Positions 6,958-14,761 of a stretch of 17,019 bases of DNA are shown here, piece by piece; within the stretch, counting starts at the first letter, position 1, and the number at the start of each line of letters is the position of its first letter. The notes below the pieces were generated by a model. It had not been told where the DNA came from. It made no database searches and saw only the letters and a list, made by a program, of their open reading frames with translations. Position numbers and translations under genes: made by a program. Source of the stretch: ZC4RG29 sp032907565 (GTDB taxonomy: Bacteria; Bacteroidota; Bacteroidia; Cytophagales; Cyclobacteriaceae). Location: assembly GCA_032907565.1 (NCBI GenBank), contig JAJJPK010000116.1:1-17019 (forward strand). The letters are read 5' to 3'.

Positions 6958-8007
6958 TTATTTCACACACCGAAACCCCACATTCGACAGCCCGCTATCA
7001 AAAGCGGTTGCCTGCCTGGCACTGGGCCGGTAGTTCACACAGTAGTCGTTGGCGCAAAGGTAGGAGCCGCCGCGGGTGACATATTTCACGGTGTATGGTT
7101 CGGCGGGATCGAATGACTTGTCGGGGCCTTTTGGATTAACAGCAACGCCTCTCCTGGCCAGTTCATCGTAGTAGTTGATGTTGAAATAGTCGCTCGTCCA
7201 TTCCCACACATTGCCGATGATGTCGTACAACCCGTAGTCGTTAGGTGGGAAGCTGCGCACGGGTGCCGTGTCGGTGAAGCCATCTTCAGCCGTGTTGGTT
7301 ACCGGGAAGCCACCCTGAAATGTGTTCGCCATGTATTGCCCCGCGGGCATGAACTCTGCGCCCCAGGCGTAAGGCTGGCCTTCATGTCCACCCCGCGACG
7401 CGAACTCCCATTCAGCCTCAGTAGGAAGTCGTTTCCCTGCCCATTCGCAATAGGCTTTCGCGTCCTCGAAGGCAATGTGGACGACCGGGTGATCCCACTT
7501 TCCCTCCAGGTTACTGTCCGGACCTTCGGGATGTCGCCAGTTCGCGCCCGGTGTCCATTTCCACCATTGCGAGTAATCGTTGAGCGACACGGCGTAGTCG
7601 GGTGGTGAGAATACAAGTGATCCGGCTACGAGAACACTATCGTGGGGTTTCGGCGTACCGGGAGGAAGCTGCTTTTGCAATTCCGACCATTCCGGTTTGC
7701 GTTCGGCGACAGTCACGTATCCGGTTGCGTCTGTAAACGCTTTAAACTGACGGTTGGTCACCTCGGTTTCGTCCATCCAAAAGCCGTCGACGCGGACGGT
7801 GTGCGCGGGGCGTTCATGCTCGTAAGATCGGGGGTCGTTCGTACCCATGGTGAACTGCCCGCCGGGAATCCACACCATTCCCTGTGGTGCTTCGCCGGGT
7901 GGGGGCTCAGGGGACTGATGGTTGGATGTGATATTTGGATCCTTTTTTCTGTCCGTGCAAGCAACAACGACCGTTCCGATTATTATGAATACCAGGATCT
8001 TGTTCAT
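6958..8007 (-). CDS. formylglycine-generating-enzyme (SUMF1) family lipoprotein with catalytic Cys pair
   Basis: 349 residues. A lipoprotein signal ends at Cys17 (GTVVVAC). The FGE-sulfatase domain runs from about residue 43 (GMVWIPGGQFTMG), through DEVTNRQF-like DETEVTNRQFKAF, KRLPTEAEWEFASRGG and NVWEWTSDYF, to VGFRC at the end. The motif GGSYLCANDYC places Cys318 and Cys323 where human FGE has its copper-binding catalytic pair Cys336/Cys341 (GGSYMCHRSYC). Most Bacteroidota SUMF1-like lipoproteins lack that pair, so true oxidase activity is plausible. Known FGE converts a sulfatase Cys or Ser to formylglycine; no sulfatase is in the window. The gene follows the DUF4136 gene by 27 bases and is probably co-transcribed. 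A tandem repeat begins immediately after its TAA. Confidence 0.93.
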   Translation of the reverse strand: MNKILVFIIIGTVVVACTDRKKDPNITSNHQSPEPPPGEAPQGMVWIPGGQFTMGTNDPRSYEHERPAHTVRVDGFWMDETEVTNRQFKAFTDATGYVTVAERKPEWSELQKQLPPGTPKPHDSVLVAGSLVFSPPDYAVSLNDYSQWWKWTPGANWRHPEGPDSNLEGKWDHPVVHIAFEDAKAYCEWAGKRLPTEAEWEFASRGGHEGQPYAWGAEFMPAGQYMANTFQGGFPVTNTAEDGFTDTAPVRSFPPNDYGLYDIIGNVWEWTSDYFNINYYDELARRGVAVNPKGPDKSFDPAEPYTVKYVTRGGSYLCANDYCVNYRPSARQATAFDSGLSNVGFRCVK

Positions 8008-8034
8008 CGTGTAATGTCATCATTTGCGGGGAAT

Positions 8035-8562
8035 CTATTCTCCCATTTCCTCAAACAATTTCCGCACGCCTTCGGTGATGTTTTTCTTCACCGCCTCATC
8101 CTTTTGGACGATGACGGCAGACGCGATCCCTTCGCAAACGAGCCGGTTGGTTTCGCGGTCTACAAAATGCACCGTAACCATCCCTTCCTTGTATCGATTG
8201 ACGACAACCTCTTCGCTTTCCCAGTGATAATTCCGTTGTCCTATGTACCGCGGCGCGTCCATAATGCTCGTCTCGCGGGTTTGTTCCTTCTCTTCCACAA
8301 CGATACCAATGTTCAATAACAGGTCCGGAGATGAAGACGTCTGTTGCAGCCCGCGTTGAGTAAGGTGATTTGCGATTTCGGCTTTGATCAAATCGACGCG
8401 CTCCATGTACGACGGGCTCAGTTCACCGCTCGCATCAACCTTGAAGAAGTCGAAGGTTTTGTAATTTTTCAGCGTGAATCCCTCAGCCTTATATATGTTA
8501 AGGATGCGCACCGGTGAACAGGCGGCGAGGAGACACAGAATAATGACGAAAAGGAAGCGCAT
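8035..8562 (-). CDS. DUF4136 family lipoprotein
   Basis: 175 residues with a lipoprotein signal (MRFLFVIILCLLAAC, lipid Cys15). The body matches DUF4136: YKTFDFFKV, then a helix ERVDLIKAEIANHLTQRGLQ, then PDLLLNIGIVVEEKEQ, then a strand-rich half with GMVTVHFVDRETNRLVCEGIASAVI and the closing VRKLFEEMGE. The biochemical role of DUF4136 is unknown; members are small envelope lipoproteins. It lies 51 bases after the DUF4838 gene and 27 before the SUMF1-like gene. A promoter match ends 4 bases before its ATG, so it may also have its own start site and a leaderless mRNA. Confidence 0.9.
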   Translation of the reverse strand: MRFLFVIILCLLAACSPVRILNIYKAEGFTLKNYKTFDFFKVDASGELSPSYMERVDLIKAEIANHLTQRGLQQTSSSPDLLLNIGIVVEEKEQTRETSIMDAPRYIGQRNYHWESEEVVVNRYKEGMVTVHFVDRETNRLVCEGIASAVIVQKDEAVKKNITEGVRKLFEEMGE

Positions 8563-8566
8563 GGAA

Positions 8567-8597
8567 CAAAGTTAGACTGGGTTAAACATATTGGCAA
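8567..8597 (-). promoter_or_regulatory. promoter for the DUF4136 gene
   Basis: On the - strand: CTTG (-33-like, near 8595-8598), about 20 bases, then TAACTTTG (8567-8574), an exact match to TANNTTTG. TTCC then ATG follow directly, so transcription would start at or next to the start codon. Confidence 0.5.
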
Positions 8598-8613
8598 GGC
8601 AATGAGGACTTCT

Positions 8614-10932
8614 TCATTCCACCACAATCTCATCCACCAGCATATACGCCGGCCGTCCTGCACCGGGGTGCCATTCCGGTGTGTTGCCCATGCTATGCGC
8701 GATGACGCGGACGTATCGGGCGTCTAGCGGTTCGAAGGTTGCGACAAAGTCGCGTTGGTACCCGTCGTACTGGTCGATCGGCAACGTGTTCTCAATTTCG
8801 GCGACCGTAGTAAACTTCTTCCCGTCCGTTGAGATTTGGTATTCCACCTTCACAGGAAACAGGCGCAGCCACATCGCATATTGGAAATAGGCGGATTCAA
8901 TATGTCGTACTTTCTTTACTTCCCCGAGGTCGACAACAGCATCCAGGTTTACACCCGGAAAAACGAGCCAGTTGTAGGCGTAGTCGTGACCCCCGCGCTT
9001 TCCGTCTGTGAGCATGGTCATGGCCGTTGGGGACAACTTGGTAGTGTCCGGACTGTTGAAGGTTACCTTTCGGCCGTACGCCAGGTGTTCCTTCATTCCC
9101 AGACTGTATAGCCGATAAGTAGAAGCACGCCAGGCCTCGGGACTCGTACTCCATTCTTTAAGTTGTGTTACACCTTGTCGTATGCACAGGTCAACAAAAG
9201 GATCGATTCGTCTGCGGATATCTTCGTTGATGACCCATTGGTTGTCGCGCCGGATGAACAATCCATTGCCGCCGGCCCACATTTCTTTGGCCTGTTCTAC
9301 AATGGCGTAGTCGAGGGGCATCCGCGCGATTTTCACTCGTTCGAGGTAGTGCGGATCATCGGCCACGGCCTCCTGGGCCTTGTCGAAGAGCGCTTCGTAT
9401 TCTTTAATAAGTTCGGGTGTGAGGTAGCTGTGGCGCGCTTCGAGTGGGCTGCCGAAAATCCGCAAAGGTTTGCCGGATGCTAACAGTGCTTCCGTCATGG
9501 TGTCGATGTACTTGCGGATGTGTTTCGCTGCAGGCCCATAGTATCCGGAAAGAAAATCATCCATGAGGGCATCGACATCTTCATCGGGATTCCAGAGCAG
9601 CTTTGAGATCAGGTAGCCGCGCAGCTCGGCGAACTCTCCGCCGACCTCGCGGTTGCCTTGTTCGAACATTGCGGTGACGCCATGGTCGACACAGAACTTA
9701 ATGTTAGGTTGAAGGACATGAAAGTTAGGGAACGGGCTCACGAGATGATTGAACTGGATCACGTAGTCCCATACAATGATGTCCTTTGCAATCCTGCCCC
9801 AGTCCTCCACATCCCGACGAAAATCGGCGCTGGCCGAGTCGGTTGCGATCGGTTGGTCGCGTCCAACTTCAATGCTACAGAGCATAATATTCACATTGTC
9901 TCGCGGTCGGATGTTGGCGGGCGCTTTACGCGAATACTCGTAGGCCAGTGTTGATATTACCTTATTGGGGAACTGGTCCGCCACCTGGTTTACAAAGTGA
10001 AGGATAGAACCGGACGGTGATCCTTCTCGTTCATTGATGGCGGTACACGCGTCGCAGGTGCAGTATTGCCTGTTGTCGTTTTGGCTTACCGACCAATAGG
10101 TGGCTTCCGGGTTTCGGGCCATAAAGCGGCGCAGGTTGCGGACGGTGATCTCGAGCACGTCGGGATTGGTGAGGCACAGTTGCGTGGGAATTCGTTTGCC
10201 GTCAACGAGGGCATAGTATTCCGGGTGTTCTTTTGCATATACATCCGGCGGTACGAGGGCGGCAAAGGTGTGCACCCACATGCCCCAGTCGGGTCGTTCG
10301 CCCGTCTCGGCATGGTCGAGCTTATGCCAGTTGGCGTACTCACGGTCCCACGTGACGCGGTAATGGGTAGTCCTGAATTTGATGGGCGGCACTTGTTTGT
10401 CGTCTATCGCGGGAAGTTCAATGCGCTTCTGTTCCGGTATGAGCTTTACGGAAGGACTGAACATCCGGCAACCTAAATACTTCTCCAGGAAGGTATAGAC
10501 CCCGTACAGCGTGCCCTTTCCGGGACCGGCGGCGATGAGGAGTCGCAAGCTGTCGGTACGTATGATAAATCCGTCATCCCCGAGGCTGTTGAAATCGACC
10601 GTAGTCTGGAGTTCGTCGAGCCGCTCGTTTTGTCCGAGGACAATTTCGTATCGGCTGTAGCCTTCCTGAACACCGACCACGGGAAAAGCGGCGCTGGAAA
10701 TCTGCAAAAGGTATCGGCGCAGCACCTCCGCGGCCTCTTTCTCCGGCTCTGACGGTGCCGAGGGGAGGACGATGCGGTAGCGCGTGGTTCCTTCTTCGGC
10801 GAGTACGATCTGCTCCGGTGCACGCGACTGGCGGGATTGCCTCTTACGTTGTGCCGCACTGTCGAACGGGGATAGGGCCAGGATCAGGAGAAGGATGGCG
10901 ACATGGCGGGTTGTTTTCCATGCTAATCTCAT
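8614..10932 (-). CDS. DUF4838 glycoside-hydrolase-like protein with C-terminal F5/8-type carbohydrate-binding domain
   Basis: 772 residues, exported (signal peptide MRLAWKTTRHVAILLLILALSPFDSAAQ). Residues about 45-175 resemble the N-terminal domain of alpha-glucuronidase-type and hexosaminidase-type enzymes (EKEAAEVLRRYLLQISSAAFPVV, GTLYGVYTFLEKYLGCRMFSP). DUF4838 spans about 185-490 and includes WSVSQNDNRQYCTCDACTAIN with Cys291, Cys293 and Cys296. Residues about 616-772 form a discoidin (F5/8 C)-like module (VVDLGEVKKVRHIE, VKVEYQISTDGKKFTTVAE, RYVRVIAHSMG). It is probably a secreted glycan-active enzyme; the substrate is unknown and no catalytic residues can be assigned. First of three leftward genes spaced by 51 and 27 bases. 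Confidence 0.92.
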   Translation of the reverse strand: MRLAWKTTRHVAILLLILALSPFDSAAQRKRQSRQSRAPEQIVLAEEGTTRYRIVLPSAPSEPEKEAAEVLRRYLLQISSAAFPVVGVQEGYSRYEIVLGQNERLDELQTTVDFNSLGDDGFIIRTDSLRLLIAAGPGKGTLYGVYTFLEKYLGCRMFSPSVKLIPEQKRIELPAIDDKQVPPIKFRTTHYRVTWDREYANWHKLDHAETGERPDWGMWVHTFAALVPPDVYAKEHPEYYALVDGKRIPTQLCLTNPDVLEITVRNLRRFMARNPEATYWSVSQNDNRQYCTCDACTAINEREGSPSGSILHFVNQVADQFPNKVISTLAYEYSRKAPANIRPRDNVNIMLCSIEVGRDQPIATDSASADFRRDVEDWGRIAKDIIVWDYVIQFNHLVSPFPNFHVLQPNIKFCVDHGVTAMFEQGNREVGGEFAELRGYLISKLLWNPDEDVDALMDDFLSGYYGPAAKHIRKYIDTMTEALLASGKPLRIFGSPLEARHSYLTPELIKEYEALFDKAQEAVADDPHYLERVKIARMPLDYAIVEQAKEMWAGGNGLFIRRDNQWVINEDIRRRIDPFVDLCIRQGVTQLKEWSTSPEAWRASTYRLYSLGMKEHLAYGRKVTFNSPDTTKLSPTAMTMLTDGKRGGHDYAYNWLVFPGVNLDAVVDLGEVKKVRHIESAYFQYAMWLRLFPVKVEYQISTDGKKFTTVAEIENTLPIDQYDGYQRDFVATFEPLDARYVRVIAHSMGNTPEWHPGAGRPAYMLVDEIVVE

Positions 10933-11108
10933 GGTGTATCAGGGTTTGGGTTGGAAGGGTAAAGTACGCCAAAAGATGCTTCCCGTCAGCAAATGATAAA
11001 TGAACGGCACGGATTAGGCATAGGTGTTCCTAACAGGAATGAATTCATGGGAGCCATGCGTATTTCGGTTGTGTTTCAATTTGTTACCTTGTATCAGTCA
11101 GGAAGGCT

Positions 11109-12950
11109 ATGAAAGGCGCGCTGATGTTGAGCTCTATGTGGCGCCGGGTACTTTACACGTTCGCGTTGCGTTTATTTTTCCCCCTGGTGGGTAGTTTGAT
11201 ACCCGTTTTCGGGTTTGCCCAGGAGGGTGTCGACACCCTGATCTCCGACGAAAACCTTGCGGGTAGGGTATTGCGCGCAGGGCTGGCTTCGGTCACAGTT
11301 TCCGGCGATACCATTGTTAACGAGTCGGCTGTTGAGCAAAGCAAGCCCTACCAGGGGAGGATCATCCGGAACATCTATGTCCAGCATGTCGGCTTCGAGA
11401 AATCTTATTACGACACGAGCAAACGGGCATTGAAGGTCGTGGCGTCTGTTGCCGATGCGCTTCACGGCACAACGCGTCCAGGCGTCATCCGCAACCACCT
11501 GCTTTTCCGGCCGGGCATGAAGGTGAATCCCTATCTCATTGCCGACAACGAGCGATTCCTTCGGGAGCTGGACTTTATCCTGGACAGCAGGATCATAGTG
11601 CGACCCGTTCGGGGACGGAAGGATTCGGTAGATGTTACCGTAATAACGCGCGACGTGTTCAGCCTTGGCGGGGATCTGGGCGGCAGTTTTCCAACCTCTA
11701 CGGAGGTGTCGATCTATGACGCCAACTTTCTTGGCAGAGGGCAGCGGCTTGAATTCATCTCGCTTTTCGATGGTGACCGGAATCCGCGGTACGGATATGC
11801 GTTCTTGTATCGGAAGAGCAGTCTGTTCGGCTCGCTAGCGAATGCCGAGGTGGCCTATTCGCAGTTGAACACCGGACCCAGCAACGGCGATGAGACGGAG
11901 TTCTCCTATTACCTTCGCCTTACCCGGCCATTGGTGTCGCCGTACAAGCATTTTGCGGGCGAACTCGAAGTGAGCAGGAACTGGTCGGTGAACGTTTACA
12001 GCAAGCCGGACTCACTATTCCTCGATTATTCCTATAACGTCTTCGATATCTGGGGAGGATATAACTTTGGCATCAAGGGGGACCCGTCCGATCGAAGCCG
12101 CGACTTTATTGCCTTACGTTATTTCAACGGTGAGTTTATAGACAGGCCGACACAGGATCAATACAGGATTCTTTCAACTTACAACAACACATCGGGTATA
12201 CTCGCCGAGTACACGTTCTACGAACAGAACTTTTATCGTACCCGCTATTTGTTTGGATTTGGCCGGACCGAAGACGTCCCGTACGGAACCACTGCCTCGG
12301 CAACGCTTGGGTATGTGCGTGAGGCGGGCGTGGAGCGTCCCTATGCCGCGTTGAAATGGCATCGGGCTGTTGCCTACAAGGAGGGCAACCTGCACAACTG
12401 GGATGCACAGCTGGGTGGGTTTGTCACAGGAGGGACGCTGGAAGACGCTGTGCTTAATGTTTCCACGACCTACATTACACGCGCGGCAAATGTGCGGCCC
12501 AGAACGCGTATCCGCGGTCTGGCAAGCGTAGGCTATTCAGCCATCTTCAACCAGCGTACCAGTCTTCCTCTGGAGATCACTGAGCGTGAGATCATGGGCA
12601 TCTCTGCGGACAGCCTGCTGGGCAACCGGAAAGCGTACTTGCGGGTGGAGGCAACGGTGTACACGCCCTGGAATTTTTTAGGATTTCGATTTGCACCCTT
12701 TGCGGGCGCCAACATGGCTTGGTTGAATTGTACTGTCTGCGAAGGCCACAACCTGCTCGTTCCCGGCGTTAATGTCGGGTTTAGGGCACGCAATGAGAAC
12801 CTGATTTTTGGTACGATGGAATTTCGGCTGAGTTATATTCCCGAGACCCGCATGACGGGCAGCCAGTTTTCGTTTGCTTTCCGTCAGCGATTACGCGCTG
12901 ACGGGTTGCCGGGCTTTGTAAAGAAGCCCGACCTGGTACGGTATGAGTGA
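11109..12950 (+). CDS. outer-membrane beta-barrel protein with POTRA-like domain (BamA/TamA-like)
   Basis: 613 residues. AGGAAGG precedes the ATG by 3 bases; an ATG five codons later is an alternative. The signal peptide ends near residue 37 (PVFGFAQ). Residues about 84-182 look like a POTRA domain: IRNIYVQHVGF, then VIRNHLLFRPGMKVNPYLIADNERFLRELDFILDSRIIV, then SVDVTVITRD. From about 185 the sequence alternates aromatic and polar residues in strands (GYAFLYRKSSLFGSLANAEVAYSQL), ends in FSFAFRQRLR, and fits a 16-strand-type barrel of the Omp85 superfamily. A Cys pair CTVC lies near residue 540. It is shorter than BamA (one POTRA rather than five), so it is more likely a specialised transporter or assembly factor. 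It stands alone on the + strand. Confidence 0.88.
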   Translation: MKGALMLSSMWRRVLYTFALRLFFPLVGSLIPVFGFAQEGVDTLISDENLAGRVLRAGLASVTVSGDTIVNESAVEQSKPYQGRIIRNIYVQHVGFEKSYYDTSKRALKVVASVADALHGTTRPGVIRNHLLFRPGMKVNPYLIADNERFLRELDFILDSRIIVRPVRGRKDSVDVTVITRDVFSLGGDLGGSFPTSTEVSIYDANFLGRGQRLEFISLFDGDRNPRYGYAFLYRKSSLFGSLANAEVAYSQLNTGPSNGDETEFSYYLRLTRPLVSPYKHFAGELEVSRNWSVNVYSKPDSLFLDYSYNVFDIWGGYNFGIKGDPSDRSRDFIALRYFNGEFIDRPTQDQYRILSTYNNTSGILAEYTFYEQNFYRTRYLFGFGRTEDVPYGTTASATLGYVREAGVERPYAALKWHRAVAYKEGNLHNWDAQLGGFVTGGTLEDAVLNVSTTYITRAANVRPRTRIRGLASVGYSAIFNQRTSLPLEITEREIMGISADSLLGNRKAYLRVEATVYTPWNFLGFRFAPFAGANMAWLNCTVCEGHNLLVPGVNVGFRARNENLIFGTMEFRLSYIPETRMTGSQFSFAFRQRLRADGLPGFVKKPDLVRYE

Positions 12951-13098
12951 TCAGCGATTAGTGATTATCGATTTTAGATTTTCGATTTGCCAAAGAAGGA
13001 GTTTTGTTGTAGGCGACGGAGATTGGGAGTTGCCCTGTAGTTGCACCCAAATCGCAGATCACAAATCGCTAATCGAAAATAATCGAAAATCAAAAATC
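12951..13098. repeat. AT-rich word repeats between convergent genes
   Basis: Starting at the TGA of the outer-membrane gene, words of the form CGATT/GATTTTCGATTTG run to about 12990; their complements (CACAAATCGCTAATCGAAAA and similar) run from 13049 to 13098, stopping one base short of the stop codon of the leftward gene. GATTTTCGATT (12977-12987) and AATCGAAAATC (13081-13091) are exact 11-base inverted repeats. The layout could fold into a long imperfect hairpin readable from both sides. Confidence 0.75.
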
Positions 13099-13099
13099 C

Positions 13100-13543
13100 T
13101 CAGGCTGCATTGGCGCTCTCGCAGCGCTTAAACCATGCGTATGCTTCGTCTTTGTCGGGAAACGTGGCGAGGTGAAGGTTCTTGTCCTTGTACTTTTCGA
13201 TCATCGTCTTCTTGAACTTCTCCATGGCGTACTTGGCGAACACATCGTTGCCGATGATCACAGCGTGCGTTTTTACGCCAGCTTTGACGAACAGCATTTC
13301 ATTCCACACCTTTTCCAGCCACGCCTGGTCGTCGATCGAAACAACACCGATCTTTTGTGTGTCGGCAAGCCAATGGATGTCACTTCCCCTTTTTCGTTTG
13401 AGATTCGTGTACTCGTTGAAGACACGCGTGAGACCGCCGCGCAGTTGCTCGCTGGTGGGTTTCTTGACCCATATGTGAAACATGACATTAGCAGCCTCAT
13501 CGTAGTAGCATTCGAGATGCGGCTCTTTAAAAATGGTTTCCAT
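13100..13543 (-). CDS. small cytosolic STAS/SpoIIAA-like protein, hypothetical
   Basis: 147 residues, no signal or membrane segment. The order is: beta-rich start (HLECYYDEAANVMFHIWVKKPTSEQLRGGL), helix (TRVFNEYTN), strand with DIHWLADTQKIGVVS, helix (DDQAWLEKVWNEMLF), strand THAVIIGNDVFAKYAMEKF, and a terminal helix KDEAYAWFKRC. This alternation and the FPDKDEAYAWFK ending resemble SpoIIAA-like/STAS proteins common in Bacteroidota, some annotated only as hypothetical. It stands alone, convergent with the outer-membrane gene. Function unknown; assignment is by pattern only. Confidence 0.8.
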   Translation of the reverse strand: METIFKEPHLECYYDEAANVMFHIWVKKPTSEQLRGGLTRVFNEYTNLKRKRGSDIHWLADTQKIGVVSIDDQAWLEKVWNEMLFVKAGVKTHAVIIGNDVFAKYAMEKFKKTMIEKYKDKNLHLATFPDKDEAYAWFKRCESANAA

Positions 13544-13710
13544 GGCGCGCGTTGTTAGTTGAAAAAATTAATACTTAAGATAACGACTGGTATTCTGGAT
13601 TTGGGTGCGTTTTGGCTTCCGATATTACAGGGGAAGGGAAATGGTCGCATTGGCCGGAGGCTATAGGTAAAAGCCCGCCAGGAGGGGCATGGCGGTGCGT
13701 CTCAAAAAGA

Positions 13711-13741
13711 AACAGGACATTGCTAGAGGCAATGTCCTGTT
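13711..13741 (-). terminator. intrinsic terminator of the interrupted lipoprotein gene
   Basis: A perfect 13-base stem, AACAGGACATTGC (13711-13723) with GCAATGTCCTGTT (13729-13741), and a 5-base loop. Reading leftward the stem is followed by TCTTTTTGAG, a short U-run. It begins 22 bases past the TAA at 13764-13766, which fits a gene ending there rather than at the TGA at 14034. The rest of the gap 13544-13710 shows only a CCGCCA/TGGCGG hairpin near 13677-13697. Confidence 0.85.
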
Positions 13742-13763
13742 CAGAAAGTGACTTTTCGTCGGA

Positions 13764-14336
13764 TTAAACCGGGCAGCAGGGGCCTTTGACAACATACGAG
13801 TAGCATCCCGTTCCCGCTTTGATCCAGGCAGTGGTTTCCAGGACGTTGCCGTATTCGCTCTTCAGCTCGAACTGGATGATGTACTTGTCGGCGTCGGGAA
13901 GGTCATCGAATTTCACGAACCTTGAGGTGACAGAGGACACATCGCATCCCGTGTTTCCTTCAGAGTCTTCGAGTATAGCAGGCTGGCCGTGTACGGTAGC
14001 CCATTCGATGCTGTTGATCGCGAGACTGCTACTTCAGGAACAATTTTCTAGGTCAAGGATGAAGTGACTGACACCCTTCGCGCCTTCGCCTTTGCAAATC
14101 TCATACGTCCATACCGTGCCTTCCTTGGTGACCTTGATGGTGTAATCGTCAGCGCTGCCACCAGAATTTCCGGGCGACTGCGAGTTAGCCTTTTCCTGCT
14201 TCTTGAGTTGTCCGGGAGGAGTTTCAGGTTTCGCTGAGAAGTCTACGGGCTCAGAACAGGCGACAACCAGAAGGGCTACCGCTGGAATCATTTTGAGTAG
14301 AGAGGTCTTTCGAGTAAGCCAACCGAAGCGTTTCAT
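13764..14336 (-). pseudogene. lipoprotein gene interrupted by one in-frame TGA
   Basis: The ATG at 14336 gives a lipoprotein signal (MKRFGWLTRKTSLLKMIPAVALLVVAC, lipid Cys27), a Pro/Ser/Lys-rich linker, then a beta domain starting DDYTIKVTKEGTVWTYEIC and SHFILDLENCS. There a TGA (14034-14036) interrupts. The same frame then continues for 89 codons (SSSLAINSIEWATVHGQ, GCDVSSVTSRFVKFDDLP, IQFELKSEYGN, ending VVKGPCCPV) to a TAA at 13764-13766, followed by a terminator. The two halves read as one secreted domain common in Bacteroidota as I recall it, so the TGA looks like a single-base nonsense change (for example from GGA or CGA), a sequencing error, or less likely recoding. The frame is also open upstream to 14477, but the lipoprotein signal favours 14336. 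The function of the domain is unknown. Confidence 0.82.
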
Positions 14337-14445
14337 AAGTCTTTGAGTTTGGTGATTCCAGCAAGGTAGAGTGAATCCGCCGTCGAGGCGATGACGAAAG
14401 TCTTGGTCATCAGGATTTTTGTTATCAAGTGAGCATGTCGAAAAT

Positions 14446-14474
14446 GGAATTCGTTTCTGAATGAAACGAATTCC
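14446..14474. promoter_or_regulatory. perfect 12-bp inverted repeat upstream of the lipoprotein gene
   Basis: GGAATTCGTTTC and GAAACGAATTCC with a 5-base loop TGAAT, ending 110 bases upstream of the ATG at 14336. There is no strong T-run on either side, so an operator or an RNA hairpin is likelier than a terminator. Nothing else is recognised from 14475 to 14609. Confidence 0.5.
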
Positions 14475-14609
14475 CAAAACGAAGCTGCCCGCGCAGTAGT
14501 CATTTGGCCCGTCTGCGATGAGGCTTCGGCGGGCGCAGCAGTGGTGAAGATGTGAATCTTGTTAGATCTCTTGTAATTAACTGTAGTCAACCTGAGGTGA
14601 AGAGCGTTC

Positions 14610-14732
14610 GGATTGCCTGACGGCGATCCCTAATGGGGGAGTTTCAATCAACAAGGCCTGACTCGCTGCGCTCGTGATGGCTTGTAAGCAAAGTCCTTTT
14701 GAAATCCTGCGGCTTCCAACGGAGAGGGAAAG
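14610..14732 (+). repeat. structured repeat element, partial copy
   Basis: Its first 51 bases match 14762-14812 with one difference. It contains GGATTGCC-TGAC-GGCGATCC (a stem with one G-T pair), CCC-TAAT-GGG, AATCAACAAGGCCTG and CTCGCTGCGCTCG, then a diverged part with TCCTTTTGAAATCCTGCGGCTT and CAACGGA. It lacks the right terminal arm found in the full copy. Confidence 0.8.
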
Positions 14733-14761
14733 GTATTTTATTTGGTATTCATCAAAGAGAG

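Noticed and set aside
7642..8319. + strand open frame of 225 codons
   Set aside because: It lies opposite both the SUMF1-like and DUF4136 genes and spans the gap between them; it is a shadow of their codon bias.
6958..10932. Polysaccharide utilisation locus
   Set aside because: There is no SusC/SusD pair, ECF sigma/anti-sigma pair or hybrid two-component regulator; only individual carbohydrate-related genes are seen.
13620..13710. Riboswitch or small RNA gene
   Set aside because: Only a 6-bp CCGCCA/TGGCGG hairpin is visible, with no recognised aptamer motif.
14010..14036. Selenocysteine insertion at the TGA of the lipoprotein gene
   Set aside because: Only a weak CGAT/ATCG pairing follows the TGA within 40 bases, no SECIS-like apical loop is visible, and a simple nonsense change or read error explains the data. 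Kept only as a minor alternative.
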